Origin: CAWELS01 sp964468205
Lineage (GTDB): Bacteria; Acidobacteriota; Terriglobia; Bryobacterales; Bryobacteraceae
Reading direction: 5' to 3'
Assembly: GCA_964468205.1 (NCBI GenBank)
Contig: CAYXVG010000006.1
Span: forward strand, 1 to 64,000
Length of the DNA stretch: 64,000 nucleotides
Numbering within the stretch: position 1 is the stretch's first letter; every line of letters starts with the position of its first letter. Position numbers and translations under genes: made by a program. This document shows, piece by piece, positions 15,503 through 24,921 of the stretch. The notes below the pieces were generated by a model. It did no database searches. It was not told the DNA's origin and was given only the letters and a program-made list of their open reading frames with translations.

Positions 15503-17351
15503 AGCGCCGCGTCCGACCCGTTTCTCCCATGAATCGAACTCGACGACCGTCGATATCGATCAGGTGCGTGTCGAAGCCGGCCGCCGAATCGAAAAAGGAA
15601 CGGAACACGGCAAGCCCTTCCTTCGGGTAGTGGTTCCTACTCCGCGGGAGCCCAAACCTGAACAAGTGATCGACTTGTCCTTTCTCTATGCATTGCCGAA
15701 TTTGGCTGACGCTCTGGCCGAAGCTTTCTTGAACTGGACAGCGACCACGCAAAGGAGCTCGAGCCGCGGCGGGGAGGCGGCACACCTTCGGGTAGGATTG
15801 GTGGCTTTCCTCGCCGAAACTGGGCGGGCGGCGACAACCCCGGAAGGCATCACCACCGAGTTAGCCAATGCGTTCATCGGCTGGCTGGACGAGAAGCGAA
15901 CCGGCCGAAACGAGCCTCTGCAGGAGAATTCACGTGCCAGACTGTTTGGGACGCTCCGGCGGCTCATAAAGCATCTGCGGCAATCGCCGAAATGGTCCGG
16001 ACGGATACCGCGCGATCTTTATATCAGAGACTCGCCTTGGCCGATGCGACATCGCAAGAGCAAGGCGACGGAGATCCTCGCGTCGGATGAACTGAGGCGC
16101 CTGCTATCGGCCTGTGCGGAGGAAGTGACTGCTACGATTCAGCGAATCGAAGAGGGCTGGAGGGGGCGTGACGCCGCGCGCGATTGTGTGCCTTCATCTC
16201 CCGAGCGATATACGGCTTATGCTGATCTTGGAGTCTGCCTCGCTACGCTCGAGGCTCAGCTCGGTGGACAGATTCTCCGAACAGACGCGGCCCATCACAT
16301 CAATCGCCGCGTTGAGGAGGCGATAGCGAAGCTACACGGCGGGCTCATTTCGGTGGGTGAGTACTTTTATCCCACTCCACGCCTGCTCATGCCCTTTATA
16401 GTTCTCTTGTCGCTTTACACCGGGATAAACACGGGAAGCCTGGTGGAAAGCCAACGGGACGATTTCTGGGTAGCCAGCACTCTCGGTCACCGCCGCTTTT
16501 ACTGGAAGGTGTGGAAAGAGCGCGCCAAGCGCTGGCAAACAGGTAGCCTTGCCTGGGATGAGGATGTGACGCATCCGGCCAGGCTGGTGCAGTTCCTTAT
16601 ACGGTGGACCGAGTACCTTCGCCCGCTGGTTCATCCCTCGCTCAGCGAACGACTGTTTTTGTTCGTTCCTCCGAGAGGGAAAAGACCAGCCCTATCGTTC
16701 CAGAGCAAATGGGGATCGTTGCTCAGCGGTTCATGGGCGTACAGCTATCACCTGTTCCTTAGAGCGCACGGCCTCGGCCCGCTGGACACTCGCCGATTCC
16801 GCGTCACGGGACTGGAAATCGTCCATCAGCTCACCGGAGGCGATCTGCGGGCCATGCAGGCATGGGTCAATCACAAGCGGGTCAGCACTACGGAGAGGAA
16901 CTACGTGAGTGATGCGGCGAAGCAGCGAGATGAAGAACGGCTGGCCGAGATCATCGAGGTGCGAGGACGCTGGCGGCGGACGCGGGGAAGGATCGAAACC
17001 CGCGGTCGACCCGAGCACACGGATATCGGCTCCGCCACGCCTGGCTGGACGTGTCTGGATCCGTATTCCGGACTCCACGGACCGAAGGATACGTTGTGTT
17101 CGGCCTACGCCCAGTGTCCCGTTTGCCCGCTGGGGAGCATCGACTTCCAATCGCCCTACGCCTGTGCACAGGCACATAACCTGTTGGAGGCGGTGAGACG
17201 CGCGGCACAGAGCATGGTGCCACAAGCATGGCTCAAGCGAATGGCTCCTGTGCAGCAGAAACTCCTCGACACCTGGTTGCGCCAGTTCCCCGAACCGGTT
17301 CGGAAGGCGGCAGAGAAGTTGTCGCTGCCCTCACTTCCGGTGCCCGAGTAA
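15492..17351 (+). CDS. Tyrosine recombinase, second of the trio, catalytically diverged
   Basis: This 619-residue recombinase-like protein has a C-terminal segment WVNHKRVSTTERNYV that fits the His/Tyr end of the catalytic domain. The usual TGLR is replaced by TGIN (no Arg), and the HxxR motif is not clear. It may therefore depend on its neighbours for catalysis, as proposed for some trio elements. A Cys-rich tail (LCSAYAQCPVCPLG) could bind zinc. The start is GTG 15492, inside the end of the first gene. The last codon is five bases from the third recombinase. Confidence 0.85.
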   Translation: MATRAPRPTRFSHESNSTTVDIDQVRVEAGRRIEKGTEHGKPFLRVVVPTPREPKPEQVIDLSFLYALPNLADALAEAFLNWTATTQRSSSRGGEAAHLRVGLVAFLAETGRAATTPEGITTELANAFIGWLDEKRTGRNEPLQENSRARLFGTLRRLIKHLRQSPKWSGRIPRDLYIRDSPWPMRHRKSKATEILASDELRRLLSACAEEVTATIQRIEEGWRGRDAARDCVPSSPERYTAYADLGVCLATLEAQLGGQILRTDAAHHINRRVEEAIAKLHGGLISVGEYFYPTPRLLMPFIVLLSLYTGINTGSLVESQRDDFWVASTLGHRRFYWKVWKERAKRWQTGSLAWDEDVTHPARLVQFLIRWTEYLRPLVHPSLSERLFLFVPPRGKRPALSFQSKWGSLLSGSWAYSYHLFLRAHGLGPLDTRRFRVTGLEIVHQLTGGDLRAMQAWVNHKRVSTTERNYVSDAAKQRDEERLAEIIEVRGRWRRTRGRIETRGRPEHTDIGSATPGWTCLDPYSGLHGPKDTLCSAYAQCPVCPLGSIDFQSPYACAQAHNLLEAVRRAAQSMVPQAWLKRMAPVQQKLLDTWLRQFPEPVRKAAEKLSLPSLPVPE

Positions 17352-17356
17352 CCGCC

Positions 17357-19573
17357 ATGCTGAAGCCACTCCAGCGCACGATGACCATGGATGCCGCGGC
17401 CCACGACGACGGGCGGGATATTCTCAGGGAAAATGCGGATGGTGATTTCCGGGTGTCGAGCCAAAGCCGGTGGACAGACCGGTTCTGGCACTTCGACAAT
17501 CAAACTGCAGGTGTCAGACGGGAGGCATCCCGTATCCACTGGGATGTCGCTCTGCCCGACGGCACTCGCCTGACAGACCCACAATGGGCTCGACAGCTTG
17601 AGGCCTTCAAGCGGTTCGCGTGGTCGTTGTTCACGGACGAACGCAGGCATTGCGGGAGGCCCCTCAAGCCCGGAAGCGCTGGCGTATTATCCACAGGTAT
17701 TGGTTATCTCGCCCGCTGGATGGTCCGACGCAACTTCCTCTCATTTAGTGAACTCGACAACGCCGCTTCAGAGGTCTTTCTCGATGATATGGCTGACGAG
17801 ACCGCGCTGGCGGACTTGCAGCCGAGCAACACGGAGGAAACGATGCCGGATCATGAGGATGATGCGGCCGCAGGCGCTGATGGCGAGGGCATGAGTGTCT
17901 CGCAAGTTTGGCGACGCGTCAATATATGGCAACAACTCTGGCGTCAAGCCGGCGCGTTACGGGAGGCCGGTATCCCGACCCTGCCCGAGCCGCCCTTCAA
18001 CGGCAGGAGCGCCAAGCAAGTTTCGCGCGATATCGCGACGCGCGCCACTTCCCTGATTCCTCCGCTGCCGGACGAGGCTGCGCTTCCCATCATGAATGCG
18101 GCGCACCGCATGATCGGGCCGCCCGCGGAAGAAGTCATACGACTTCACGAGATGTACGCCGAAGGTGTGCAGGCGGCAATCAATAACGGACAAAAATGGC
18201 GGAACTCGCAAAACGACAGCGGGCTTCGCGCTGTGAAGGGCTTTCAGTTTTCGGTTCTTTCTGGGGAGACGGAACCTTGGCACGCGCCTCTTCACCAAGC
18301 GGAAGTTGACGACTTCTGGGCTACCTATAAGAGAGGATATACGCCTTCCACGGTTTCCGGATCGCAACTTCTGCGATCGCTGATCTGTTCGATTCGGGAC
18401 GCTTGTTCGATTGTCATCCAGTCGGAGACCGGGTTGCGGGTTTCGGAGCTGTGCGGGCTTGAGCCGGGCATTGATCGGGAATCAGGGCTGCCCACCTGCG
18501 TTCGAGTCCGGCGGTCATATAGCGGACTGAACGAGCTGTTTTACATCGACGGCCGTCTATTCAAGACCGTTGCGAGTTCTGAGCGGGTGGAGTGGCTGGT
18601 TGGCTCGCGCCCAGCGGGGTCGAAAGAAATCCCTCCACCAGTGCGTGCCCTCAATGTGCTGACCCGGCTACTCGATCCCTGGCGCAAGTTGGCGAGAGAT
18701 CCAGAGATCGCCAAAACGCTATTCGTGCAACCAGTAGGTACCCACGGCATGCCTGGCAAGAGCGGGATCGGAATCACGTTTGCGGACATGATCTTGGTGG
18801 GGCAGAAACAGTTCGTCTACCGCCATGTCGATCTGAGCAAACTCCCGGACAGGAACCGGCGCGGTGAGCATCTGGCTCCCTATCGCGACAGCCGCGGCCT
18901 TTGCCTTCGCACGCACCAGTGGCGTAAGACCTTCGCACGGTATGTTTGTGGAACCGATAGCCGTATGCTGCCTGCGGTGAGCCGGCATTTTAAGCATCTG
19001 ACTCTCGCAATGACGGAAGAGGCATATCTAGGCAGGAACCCGGCGCTCCAGGATGCCTACGAGAGCAACATAAACCAGAGCACGGCTCGAATCCTTTACG
19101 AGAACGCGCGTGGCAAACCCGCACAAGCCGGCAGGATGGCGAAGGTCATCGATGAGCACCGCGCTGAACTCCAGGCGCTCATTGCCAACAAAGACGAGCA
19201 CGATGGCCGGCGGGCCATCCAAAAGTGGGTTGAGCAAAACCGGCTGCAGATATTCTTTGGTCCCCACGGGAAGTGTTTTATTCGGCTGAATCCTGCTGGT
19301 GCACGCTGCCATGAGGCAGGCCAGACGGTTCATTGGCTTAATGAAGAGCCCCACTACGCCATTCGTCATCCTTCCTTGTGCGCAGGTTGCTCCTGCTTCC
19401 TGGTTGACCAGGAGAATGAAGAGTTCTGGCTGCAGCGTTACCTCGATAACTACAGGGCCTTCCTCCAAGGAGCCTCCCTCGGGAAGGCGAGTGACTATCG
19501 TATTGCCCGGGAACGTGCTGACCAAGCCGCGGCGATTCTGCAGGCACTGGAGATTCCTCTACCGGAGGTGTGA
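17357..19573 (+). CDS. Tyrosine recombinase, third of the trio
   Basis: This 738-residue protein has the catalytic Arg in ETGLRVSEL, HQWRKTF as the HxxR pair and RHFKHLTLAMTEEAYLG for the His/Tyr end. A C-terminal extension contains CAGCSCF, a possible zinc site. The start is set at ATG 17357, five bases after the previous stop, rather than at an earlier in-frame codon inside the second gene. The large N-terminal domain is unlike the first recombinase, as expected for the third member of a trio. Confidence 0.85.
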   Translation: MLKPLQRTMTMDAAAHDDGRDILRENADGDFRVSSQSRWTDRFWHFDNQTAGVRREASRIHWDVALPDGTRLTDPQWARQLEAFKRFAWSLFTDERRHCGRPLKPGSAGVLSTGIGYLARWMVRRNFLSFSELDNAASEVFLDDMADETALADLQPSNTEETMPDHEDDAAAGADGEGMSVSQVWRRVNIWQQLWRQAGALREAGIPTLPEPPFNGRSAKQVSRDIATRATSLIPPLPDEAALPIMNAAHRMIGPPAEEVIRLHEMYAEGVQAAINNGQKWRNSQNDSGLRAVKGFQFSVLSGETEPWHAPLHQAEVDDFWATYKRGYTPSTVSGSQLLRSLICSIRDACSIVIQSETGLRVSELCGLEPGIDRESGLPTCVRVRRSYSGLNELFYIDGRLFKTVASSERVEWLVGSRPAGSKEIPPPVRALNVLTRLLDPWRKLARDPEIAKTLFVQPVGTHGMPGKSGIGITFADMILVGQKQFVYRHVDLSKLPDRNRRGEHLAPYRDSRGLCLRTHQWRKTFARYVCGTDSRMLPAVSRHFKHLTLAMTEEAYLGRNPALQDAYESNINQSTARILYENARGKPAQAGRMAKVIDEHRAELQALIANKDEHDGRRAIQKWVEQNRLQIFFGPHGKCFIRLNPAGARCHEAGQTVHWLNEEPHYAIRHPSLCAGCSCFLVDQENEEFWLQRYLDNYRAFLQGASLGKASDYRIARERADQAAAILQALEIPLPEV

Positions 19574-19576
19574 CAC

Positions 19577-20086
19577 ATGGGACGCCGAGCGCTTCCGCCA
19601 CCGCCGGGCGGCTGGGAAAACGCCATCGGGGACGCGATCGAGCGTCTCAAAAAGGAGAAGCCTCTGAATCCGCAGGTTCTCAGACAGGCGAAGCTGGGGA
19701 GGCTCCGCATCGGCCCCTCCACGGTCGCCCGCGAAGCCGGGTGCCCGCGCGATTACATCAGCCACCCAGGTTGTCGTTTCCCAGATCTGTACCAAGCGAT
19801 TAAAGCTCTCCAGGAACCGGCGGTTGAGCCGCGCTCGCTCGCCGAGGTGAACTTGAGGCTCAGGCAGCGCAATCGGGAGCTGTTAAAGGCGGTCAAGACG
19901 GCTCGTGCCCAAGTTGCGGCGGCGCTGCTGCGGATGGATCAGATGGCCAAAGACTATGACCGGAAGCGGAACGAACTCGAACGTATTCAGAAGCGGCAAG
20001 GCTCCGATCCAAACCGCGTCGCTGGCAGAAGCCGTGACCATGGAAAAGTACTGAAGCTGCCCGCGCCGCCCAGCATAGAAGGATGA
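19577..20086 (+). CDS. TnpC-like helix-turn-helix/coiled-coil protein
   Basis: This 169-residue protein has a short N-terminal helix-turn-helix-like part (IGPSTVAREAGCPRDYIS) and a long basic coiled coil (VNLRLRQRNRELLKAVK). In Tn554 and relatives a small TnpC of this build follows the recombinases and influences transposition. It starts four bases after the third recombinase and overlaps the next start by four bases (ATGA). Confidence 0.65.
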   Translation: MGRRALPPPPGGWENAIGDAIERLKKEKPLNPQVLRQAKLGRLRIGPSTVAREAGCPRDYISHPGCRFPDLYQAIKALQEPAVEPRSLAEVNLRLRQRNRELLKAVKTARAQVAAALLRMDQMAKDYDRKRNELERIQKRQGSDPNRVAGRSRDHGKVLKLPAPPSIEG

Positions 20087-20556
20087 GGATGAAGATGCCG
20101 GCGCGCTCAATTATTCCGGAGATTCTGGCAAAGCTCGAGCCCTACTTGGAGCTGCTGGATCGTGAATGGGAATCACAAGCCGAGGGATGCCGAAATCCCA
20201 CCCTGCCCCATGATAAGGGCCAGGTGAACGTTCGCGCGATCACCAAGGCGCTGGGGCTGCGTCAGTCCCAGGAGCAGCACTTTTTCAAGAAGCCCGAGCT
20301 CGCGCTGGCGATCAACGAGCTGGCCAGGATCCAAGGACTTCGCGGAATCAACAGCCGGGAGTTACATGACGCGGAGGACAGGGCTCGCGCCGCACGGGTG
20401 CAGAAGGTCGTGCAACACAACACCGACCTTTCGCGTTCACTGGCCGAGCGTGAGGCTGTGATCGAGCGGCAGCGTCGCGAAATCGAAGCGCTACGGGCCC
20501 AACTCGCTCTGCTTGAAGAAACGGGGATGGCAATTCGTACCTCCGGGGTTCGGTGA
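20083..20556 (+). CDS. Second small coiled-coil protein of the trio element
   Basis: The 157-residue product begins MRMKMPARSIIPEIL, has a VRAITKALGLRQSQEQHFF segment that resembles a DNA-binding helix pair, and ends in a coiled coil (AEREAVIERQRREIEALRAQ). The layout is like the preceding gene, so it may be a diverged TnpC-type protein. It overlaps both neighbours by four bases, indicating one operon. Confidence 0.6.
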   Translation: MRMKMPARSIIPEILAKLEPYLELLDREWESQAEGCRNPTLPHDKGQVNVRAITKALGLRQSQEQHFFKKPELALAINELARIQGLRGINSRELHDAEDRARAARVQKVVQHNTDLSRSLAEREAVIERQRREIEALRAQLALLEETGMAIRTSGVR

Positions 20557-22823
20557 TGCTCGCCTGTGTCGAAAAACTGATCGCCGAGCGTGATTGGGGT
20601 GTGATCCTGTCAGTGCGAGCCGTCGAGCAACCGGGCGGGAAACTCCAGGTCAAAGCACTGACCAAAGTCTTGCTTGGGCGGCCATCCGTCGGAGAGACGT
20701 GGTATTTCGAAGGAGAGTATCTTCAGTCTCCGAGGTATGGCCGGCAACTGGTCGCGCAGTCCGGCTACCGTAAGACGCCCACAGGCAAGCTCATCTGCCG
20801 GTACCTGGCTGAGCACACTCCCGGCGTGGGGATGGAACGTGCCACGCGGCTTTGGAACAAGTGGCACGTCAATCTCGCCAACATTATTTCTGACGAGAAC
20901 AACATTCCAGCGATCGCCACGGTCCTTGCGCCGGATCGGCCGAACCTCGCCGTACGGCTTGCGGCGGCCGTGGTGCGTGCATGGAAAGACTCGGCGGCTG
21001 AGTCCAACTTGGTCGACTGGCTCATGCAACGCGGTGTAGAAGATCTGAAGATCGCGCGCCGCGTGGCGTGTATTCTTGGCGACTCGGCGATCCAGGCACT
21101 GGCTTCAAATCCTTACATCCTGGTACCGCTGCTCCCGTCTTGGACGAGGCTGGATGAGTTCGGCCGCCGGGTGATGCAGGAGACCGGAGCTAAGGCGCCA
21201 CGAACCGACGTGCGAAGGCTCGTCGGCGCCGTCGATGCTGTCGTCAAGGGCACTCTGGCGGACGGACATACGGTGCTGACCCGAGAGCGCCTCCAAAGCA
21301 GCCTCGCAAGACTGTTGAGGTCCTCTACCGGTTCCAATACGGTGGATGCTGCTATCGCTGCCGGCGAACGAAACGGCGCCATTCTGCCGGTCTCCGGCGG
21401 GTGGCGGGCGCCGGGCGCGGCGCTCCTTGAAGATAATGTGGCGGCGAAGCTGCGCCGGATGCTCGATCCAACCTATCCCAGGCTCGTGCGAATTCCTCCT
21501 CCTGACCAGTTGCGGCGGCTTTTGGACCGCATGGTGGATCCCTCGCACCCGCTGCATGAAGAACAGAAATCGGCAGTCCTCAAGGTGATGGAGCACGCGA
21601 TCGCATGCTTGCAAGGGGGCGCCGGTGTCGGCAAGACGTACACCCTCAAGATCGTGTGTGACCTCTACGAGAACTGCGGCGGCCGCGTTCTGCTTGGAGC
21701 CCTCGCCGGCAAGGCCGCGCTGCGTGTCGCACGGTCGACCGGCCGGCAAGCCTTTACACTGGCAAGGATTATCGGACAACTGGCTGAGCGCGAACGTATC
21801 GAAAGCACCTTGAACGATCGTGGGCTGGATGCACCTACCGCCGCAAAACTCTCCGAGCGGCTGAAGTCACTCATAAAGATCGACGACCAGACGCTCGTCG
21901 TGCTGGATGAAGCCAGCATGATCGACGTGCCAACGGTGCACGCGATTCTCCGGCACATGCCAGAAGGGGCACGGCTGCTGCTGACGGGTGACGCTGCGCA
22001 GCTTCCACCCATTGGCTTCGGGCTGGTCTATCACGCTCTCGTGAGCGACCCGCACATCACCGCGACTCTCAGGGTCATTCACAGGCAATCGGCTGAAAGT
22101 GGCATTCCCACTGTCAGTGCCGCAATCCGTGCACGCCGAATGCCGATGTTCAGCGAGTACCGGGGTGTTGCAGATGGCGTCTCTTTTGTGCCCTGCGAAT
22201 CGAGCCTGATCGGCGACGCGGTGGAGCGCATCGTGCTTCAACTCGGCGGGTACTCCAACGGGGTGCTGGTCGTTTCGCCCACGAAGAAAGGTTCAGGGGG
22301 AGTAGAGGCCCTGAATGCGCGCCTGCACGAGCGACTTCGCCGTCCCGGCGTCCCGGCGCACGACATCAAGGGATTCAACGCACAGTACTACACGATCCGA
22401 GATCCCGTGATGTGGCTGCGCAACGACTACTCACGCGGGTTGTTCAATGGACTGATTGGCCAAGTTAAATCGATTCCAGAGAGCCCCGGGGAGCGATGGC
22501 TGGAAGTTCTCTTCGACGGCGAACCATCGCCTCGCACACTTCAACTGGAAGACCTCATGGATCTCACACTGGCTCACGCAATCACCTGCCACAAGCTGCA
22601 GGGCAGTCAGGCCGCGCGCGTAGTGGTGCCGATCTACGAGTCCCGGGTAGTGGACCCCTCGTGGGTCTACACGGCCATTACGAGAGCCGAACGTCAGGTC
22701 ATTCTGGTGGGCGACCTAGCCGTGCTGCACCTGGCTCTTAAGAGGCCCTGGACTTCCAAAAATCGGCGGGTTGGATTCGCATGGCCGCTTGGTATGTACG
22801 GCGAGGGAAACGCCCTCGCCTAA
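20553..22823 (+). CDS. RecD2-like superfamily 1 helicase
   Basis: This 756-residue helicase has a helix-hairpin-helix-like N-terminal part (TPGVGMERATRLWNKW), Walker A GGAGVGKT near residue 355, DEASMID for motif II, GDAAQLPPIGFG for motif III and a UvrD-like C-terminal region (AHAITCHKLQGSQ, VYTAITRAERQVILVG). The order matches RecD2, a 5'-3' DNA helicase. The start is GTG 20553 or ATG 20556, overlapping the previous stop. A helicase of this type in a recombinase-trio element may help process or replicate the circular form; that is inference. Confidence 0.9.
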   Translation: MMLACVEKLIAERDWGVILSVRAVEQPGGKLQVKALTKVLLGRPSVGETWYFEGEYLQSPRYGRQLVAQSGYRKTPTGKLICRYLAEHTPGVGMERATRLWNKWHVNLANIISDENNIPAIATVLAPDRPNLAVRLAAAVVRAWKDSAAESNLVDWLMQRGVEDLKIARRVACILGDSAIQALASNPYILVPLLPSWTRLDEFGRRVMQETGAKAPRTDVRRLVGAVDAVVKGTLADGHTVLTRERLQSSLARLLRSSTGSNTVDAAIAAGERNGAILPVSGGWRAPGAALLEDNVAAKLRRMLDPTYPRLVRIPPPDQLRRLLDRMVDPSHPLHEEQKSAVLKVMEHAIACLQGGAGVGKTYTLKIVCDLYENCGGRVLLGALAGKAALRVARSTGRQAFTLARIIGQLAERERIESTLNDRGLDAPTAAKLSERLKSLIKIDDQTLVVLDEASMIDVPTVHAILRHMPEGARLLLTGDAAQLPPIGFGLVYHALVSDPHITATLRVIHRQSAESGIPTVSAAIRARRMPMFSEYRGVADGVSFVPCESSLIGDAVERIVLQLGGYSNGVLVVSPTKKGSGGVEALNARLHERLRRPGVPAHDIKGFNAQYYTIRDPVMWLRNDYSRGLFNGLIGQVKSIPESPGERWLEVLFDGEPSPRTLQLEDLMDLTLAHAITCHKLQGSQAARVVVPIYESRVVDPSWVYTAITRAERQVILVGDLAVLHLALKRPWTSKNRRVGFAWPLGMYGEGNALA

Positions 22824-22929
22824 CCGGCAATTGCTAATCCTACGTTCTCCGCAGCAAGCGAACGGCGCACGCTCTCGAACTTGAACCACATGGCTTTGTT
22901 GATGACTAAGAAGACGACTAAGGAGGACT

Positions 22930-23136
22930 ATGAAGGTCGAAGCACTGAAACGGGAATTTCATTATAACGGTGGACTGCGTTTGCCCGATCCGAATCCCAA
23001 GTTAACCGTTCAGGAAGTGATCAGCCTGTACGCCACTACATATCCTGAAATCACGACCGCAGCCATCGAGGGTCCGGAGGTGGTGGGAAACAAGCTCGTG
23101 TACCGACTGACTCGTGCGATAGGAACCAAGGGCTAG
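22930..23136 (+). CDS. PRTRC system protein C, intact
   Basis: This 68-residue protein matches PRTRC C over its whole length: ALKREFHYNG, LRLPDPNP, YATTYPEITTAAIEGPEV and the terminal RAIGTKG. A strong AAGGAGG site precedes the ATG. It is about half identical by eye to the truncated copy at 13724, so it is not a recent duplicate. If the element crossed over at GCGAT, its last codons come from the original target gene. Confidence 0.85.
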   Translation: MKVEALKREFHYNGGLRLPDPNPKLTVQEVISLYATTYPEITTAAIEGPEVVGNKLVYRLTRAIGTKG

Positions 23137-23698
23137 GTCCGGCAGCCTTGCCGTCGTGGGCTTCCTCACCCGTGCCTCACGATCTGAGACTTCCTCGAGC
23201 AGCACAACTCTGTGCGCATGCTATCCAGGAGGCGGCCCGAGGGCCGCCATCCACTCCGGGCTTGAGTCGGTGCTCGGGTCGCATCCCTGCGTTGCCCTAT
23301 CCCCCTATCAAGCCCCTCCATTGTACGGCAGTGGCGGATGACCGCCAAGCAAAAACATCCACTCTGGTAAGAAACAGCGATAAATCCTGGGGGGCATGGG
23401 GGGCGAAGCCTCCCATCACAACAATGCCTCTTCCTTATTGACCGGCGCGGAAACAGATCTGCCGACGTGCGGTTGGCCGAGCGCGCCTACCATGGGCACT
23501 GGTGATTGTAGAAGCGACACCTGGAGATCGAAGGGCCGCCAATCCCGCTGACGACACGAACATAAAAAGCGGGTTTCCTTCTCCCCGATTCATGTCTGTA
23601 GATTCAAGTGTCTGCCTCGAAAGGAGATGTTTCGCATGCTACATACATACACCGCAGATGCGCCACGGATATCGATCGGGGCCAAAGGGTGACACCTG
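23137..23698. other. Intergenic region between PRTRC C and the next genes
   Basis: I find no credible gene in these 562 bases. They contain one strong GC-rich hairpin (23231-23248) and a 24-base stretch with many C/T runs around 23300. A promoter is likely near the right end but no clear motif was found. Confidence 0.45.
23231..23248. terminator. GC-rich perfect hairpin, possible terminator
   Basis: GGCGGCCCGAGGGCCGCC forms an 8-base stem with a 2-base loop, about 95 bases after the PRTRC C stop. There is no T tract, so it may be a pausing or protein-binding site instead. Confidence 0.35.
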
Positions 23699-23938
23699 AT
23701 GACCCGGCGCCGTACAACAACCACCGAGGCGGCACGGGTGCTGGCCTTGCGTGAACTCGAGGAGATCGCGCAGGGCCGGCGCCGAAGCGTGCAGGACGAA
23801 ACGGTGTGGAGGTTCACGAGATGTGCGGACTGGCAGTGCGCGTCGCTGGCCGTGGCACGTGGTCTCGCGGTCGAGGAGCGGAACCGACATCCGGTGTTCC
23901 TGAGCCCGCCGCCGGGCTGGCTGCCGCCTCTCAGTTGA
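23699..23938 (+). CDS. Small unknown protein coupled to PRTRC F
   Basis: A 79-residue frame (MTRRRTTTTEAARVLALREL...) ends with its TGA overlapping the ATG of the next gene (TGATG), the usual arrangement for coupled translation. The first 35 residues look helical and basic; the rest is not distinctive. I do not recognise it. The overlap and fit between genes are the only support. Confidence 0.4.
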   Translation: MTRRRTTTTEAARVLALRELEEIAQGRRRSVQDETVWRFTRCADWQCASLAVARGLAVEERNRHPVFLSPPPGWLPPLS

Positions 23939-24921
23939 TGGCGCCAGGGCGAGGCCTGTGCCTTCCGAGGCTGGACATCCTTCCCGGGCGGTATCCGGGG
24001 CAGGCGAACGAGGTTGCCGCGGCTAGGCTGGGACGAAGCCTGGTTCAGGCGGAAGTGGCGTCCCCGGAATACTGGACGGACGCCAAAGGGTCCGCTACGG
24101 AGTTCATCCGGCTGACCCTCGACAGATGGCTCGACCGACACGGGCGGCAGAAGGTCGAGAGGAACTTCTTTCTCGAAATCACGCTTTCGGATCGGCCCGA
24201 CCCGGACTCATCCCAAGGGGACGAGAAGCCAGCAGAGCAACGGCATCTATACGTGTGCGTGCACATCGGATCAGCCGGGTATGCGGTGTTTGGGCCGACG
24301 TTGCGACTCCTCGAAACAGTGCATCCACGGTTGCCCGCGACGTTTTACCGGCGGTTAGTCGAAAGCGTCGAGCGGTGGGTGCGCGTGTATGACTATCGCG
24401 ACGGGCTGGATCGAGTGGAGCAGATCGAGGAGTGGCTGTCGGTGGAAGGCGAAACCGGGTACGAGGTGCCAGATGTCGCTGGGGCAATGCCAGTCTACAT
24501 GCGACGCAAGCCGCTGTCCGAGAAGACCACCAGCCGGCTGCTCGGTCTTACGCGGGGCTCAAGAGCTGGGAAACTCCTTCGAGGCCTCCTGCCTCTAATC
24601 GAGAAGGCGCGCCAGGCCGAACGGGCGCCCATCACGGAGGAGATCTACGAGCAACTGCAGGACAACAACCCGCCTGTGCCGGCGCTGCTGGCGGTTTTTG
24701 AGAAGCATGATGCGATCGAGGGCTGTTTCGATGAGGAATCCCAGACGATGCTCGAAATGCCGCCGGAGCCGAACGTGATTCTGCCGCTCAACGCAACGGA
24801 CCCGGCTAGCGTGGCAGAGGCGTTTCACAAGCTGGCCGCAATGACGGAGACTCTTGCGGCCGCCAGCGACCTGATCGAGCGGATGCCCGGCAACGAGCGA
24901 ACGGAGGGAGAGCGGGAATGA
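23938..24921 (+). CDS. PRTRC system protein F (probable)
   Basis: This 327-residue protein begins MAPGRGLCLPRLDILPG and has the layout of PRTRC protein F: a short N-terminal region, a central FFLEITLSD strand, then a helical part (TFYRRLVESVERWVRVYDY), AGAMPVYMRRKPL and an acidic C-terminus. The start at 23938 is preferred to an earlier in-frame GTG because it overlaps the preceding stop. Its own stop overlaps the PRTRC B start (ATGA). The F assignment rests on position and general pattern, so it is less sure than for B and ThiF. Confidence 0.65.
   Translation: MAPGRGLCLPRLDILPGRYPGQANEVAAARLGRSLVQAEVASPEYWTDAKGSATEFIRLTLDRWLDRHGRQKVERNFFLEITLSDRPDPDSSQGDEKPAEQRHLYVCVHIGSAGYAVFGPTLRLLETVHPRLPATFYRRLVESVERWVRVYDYRDGLDRVEQIEEWLSVEGETGYEVPDVAGAMPVYMRRKPLSEKTTSRLLGLTRGSRAGKLLRGLLPLIEKARQAERAPITEEIYEQLQDNNPPVPALLAVFEKHDAIEGCFDEESQTMLEMPPEPNVILPLNATDPASVAEAFHKLAAMTETLAAASDLIERMPGNERTEGERE

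Larger units (their letters stand above)
13907..23120. mobile_element. Tyrosine-recombinase trio element with RecD2-like helicase
   Basis: About 9.2 kb separates a truncated PRTRC C gene from an intact one. It holds three consecutive tyrosine recombinases with overlapping or nearly abutting ends, two small coiled-coil proteins and a RecD2-like helicase, all on the plus strand. The layout recalls Tn554 TnpABC and recombinase-in-trio elements. Both PRTRC C copies share GCGAT at the break (13907-13911 and 23116-23120), so the crossover may lie there; the right-hand gene would then be a hybrid of element 5' part and target 3' end. No terminal inverted repeats or target duplications were seen, so the boundaries are inferred. 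Confidence 0.6.
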
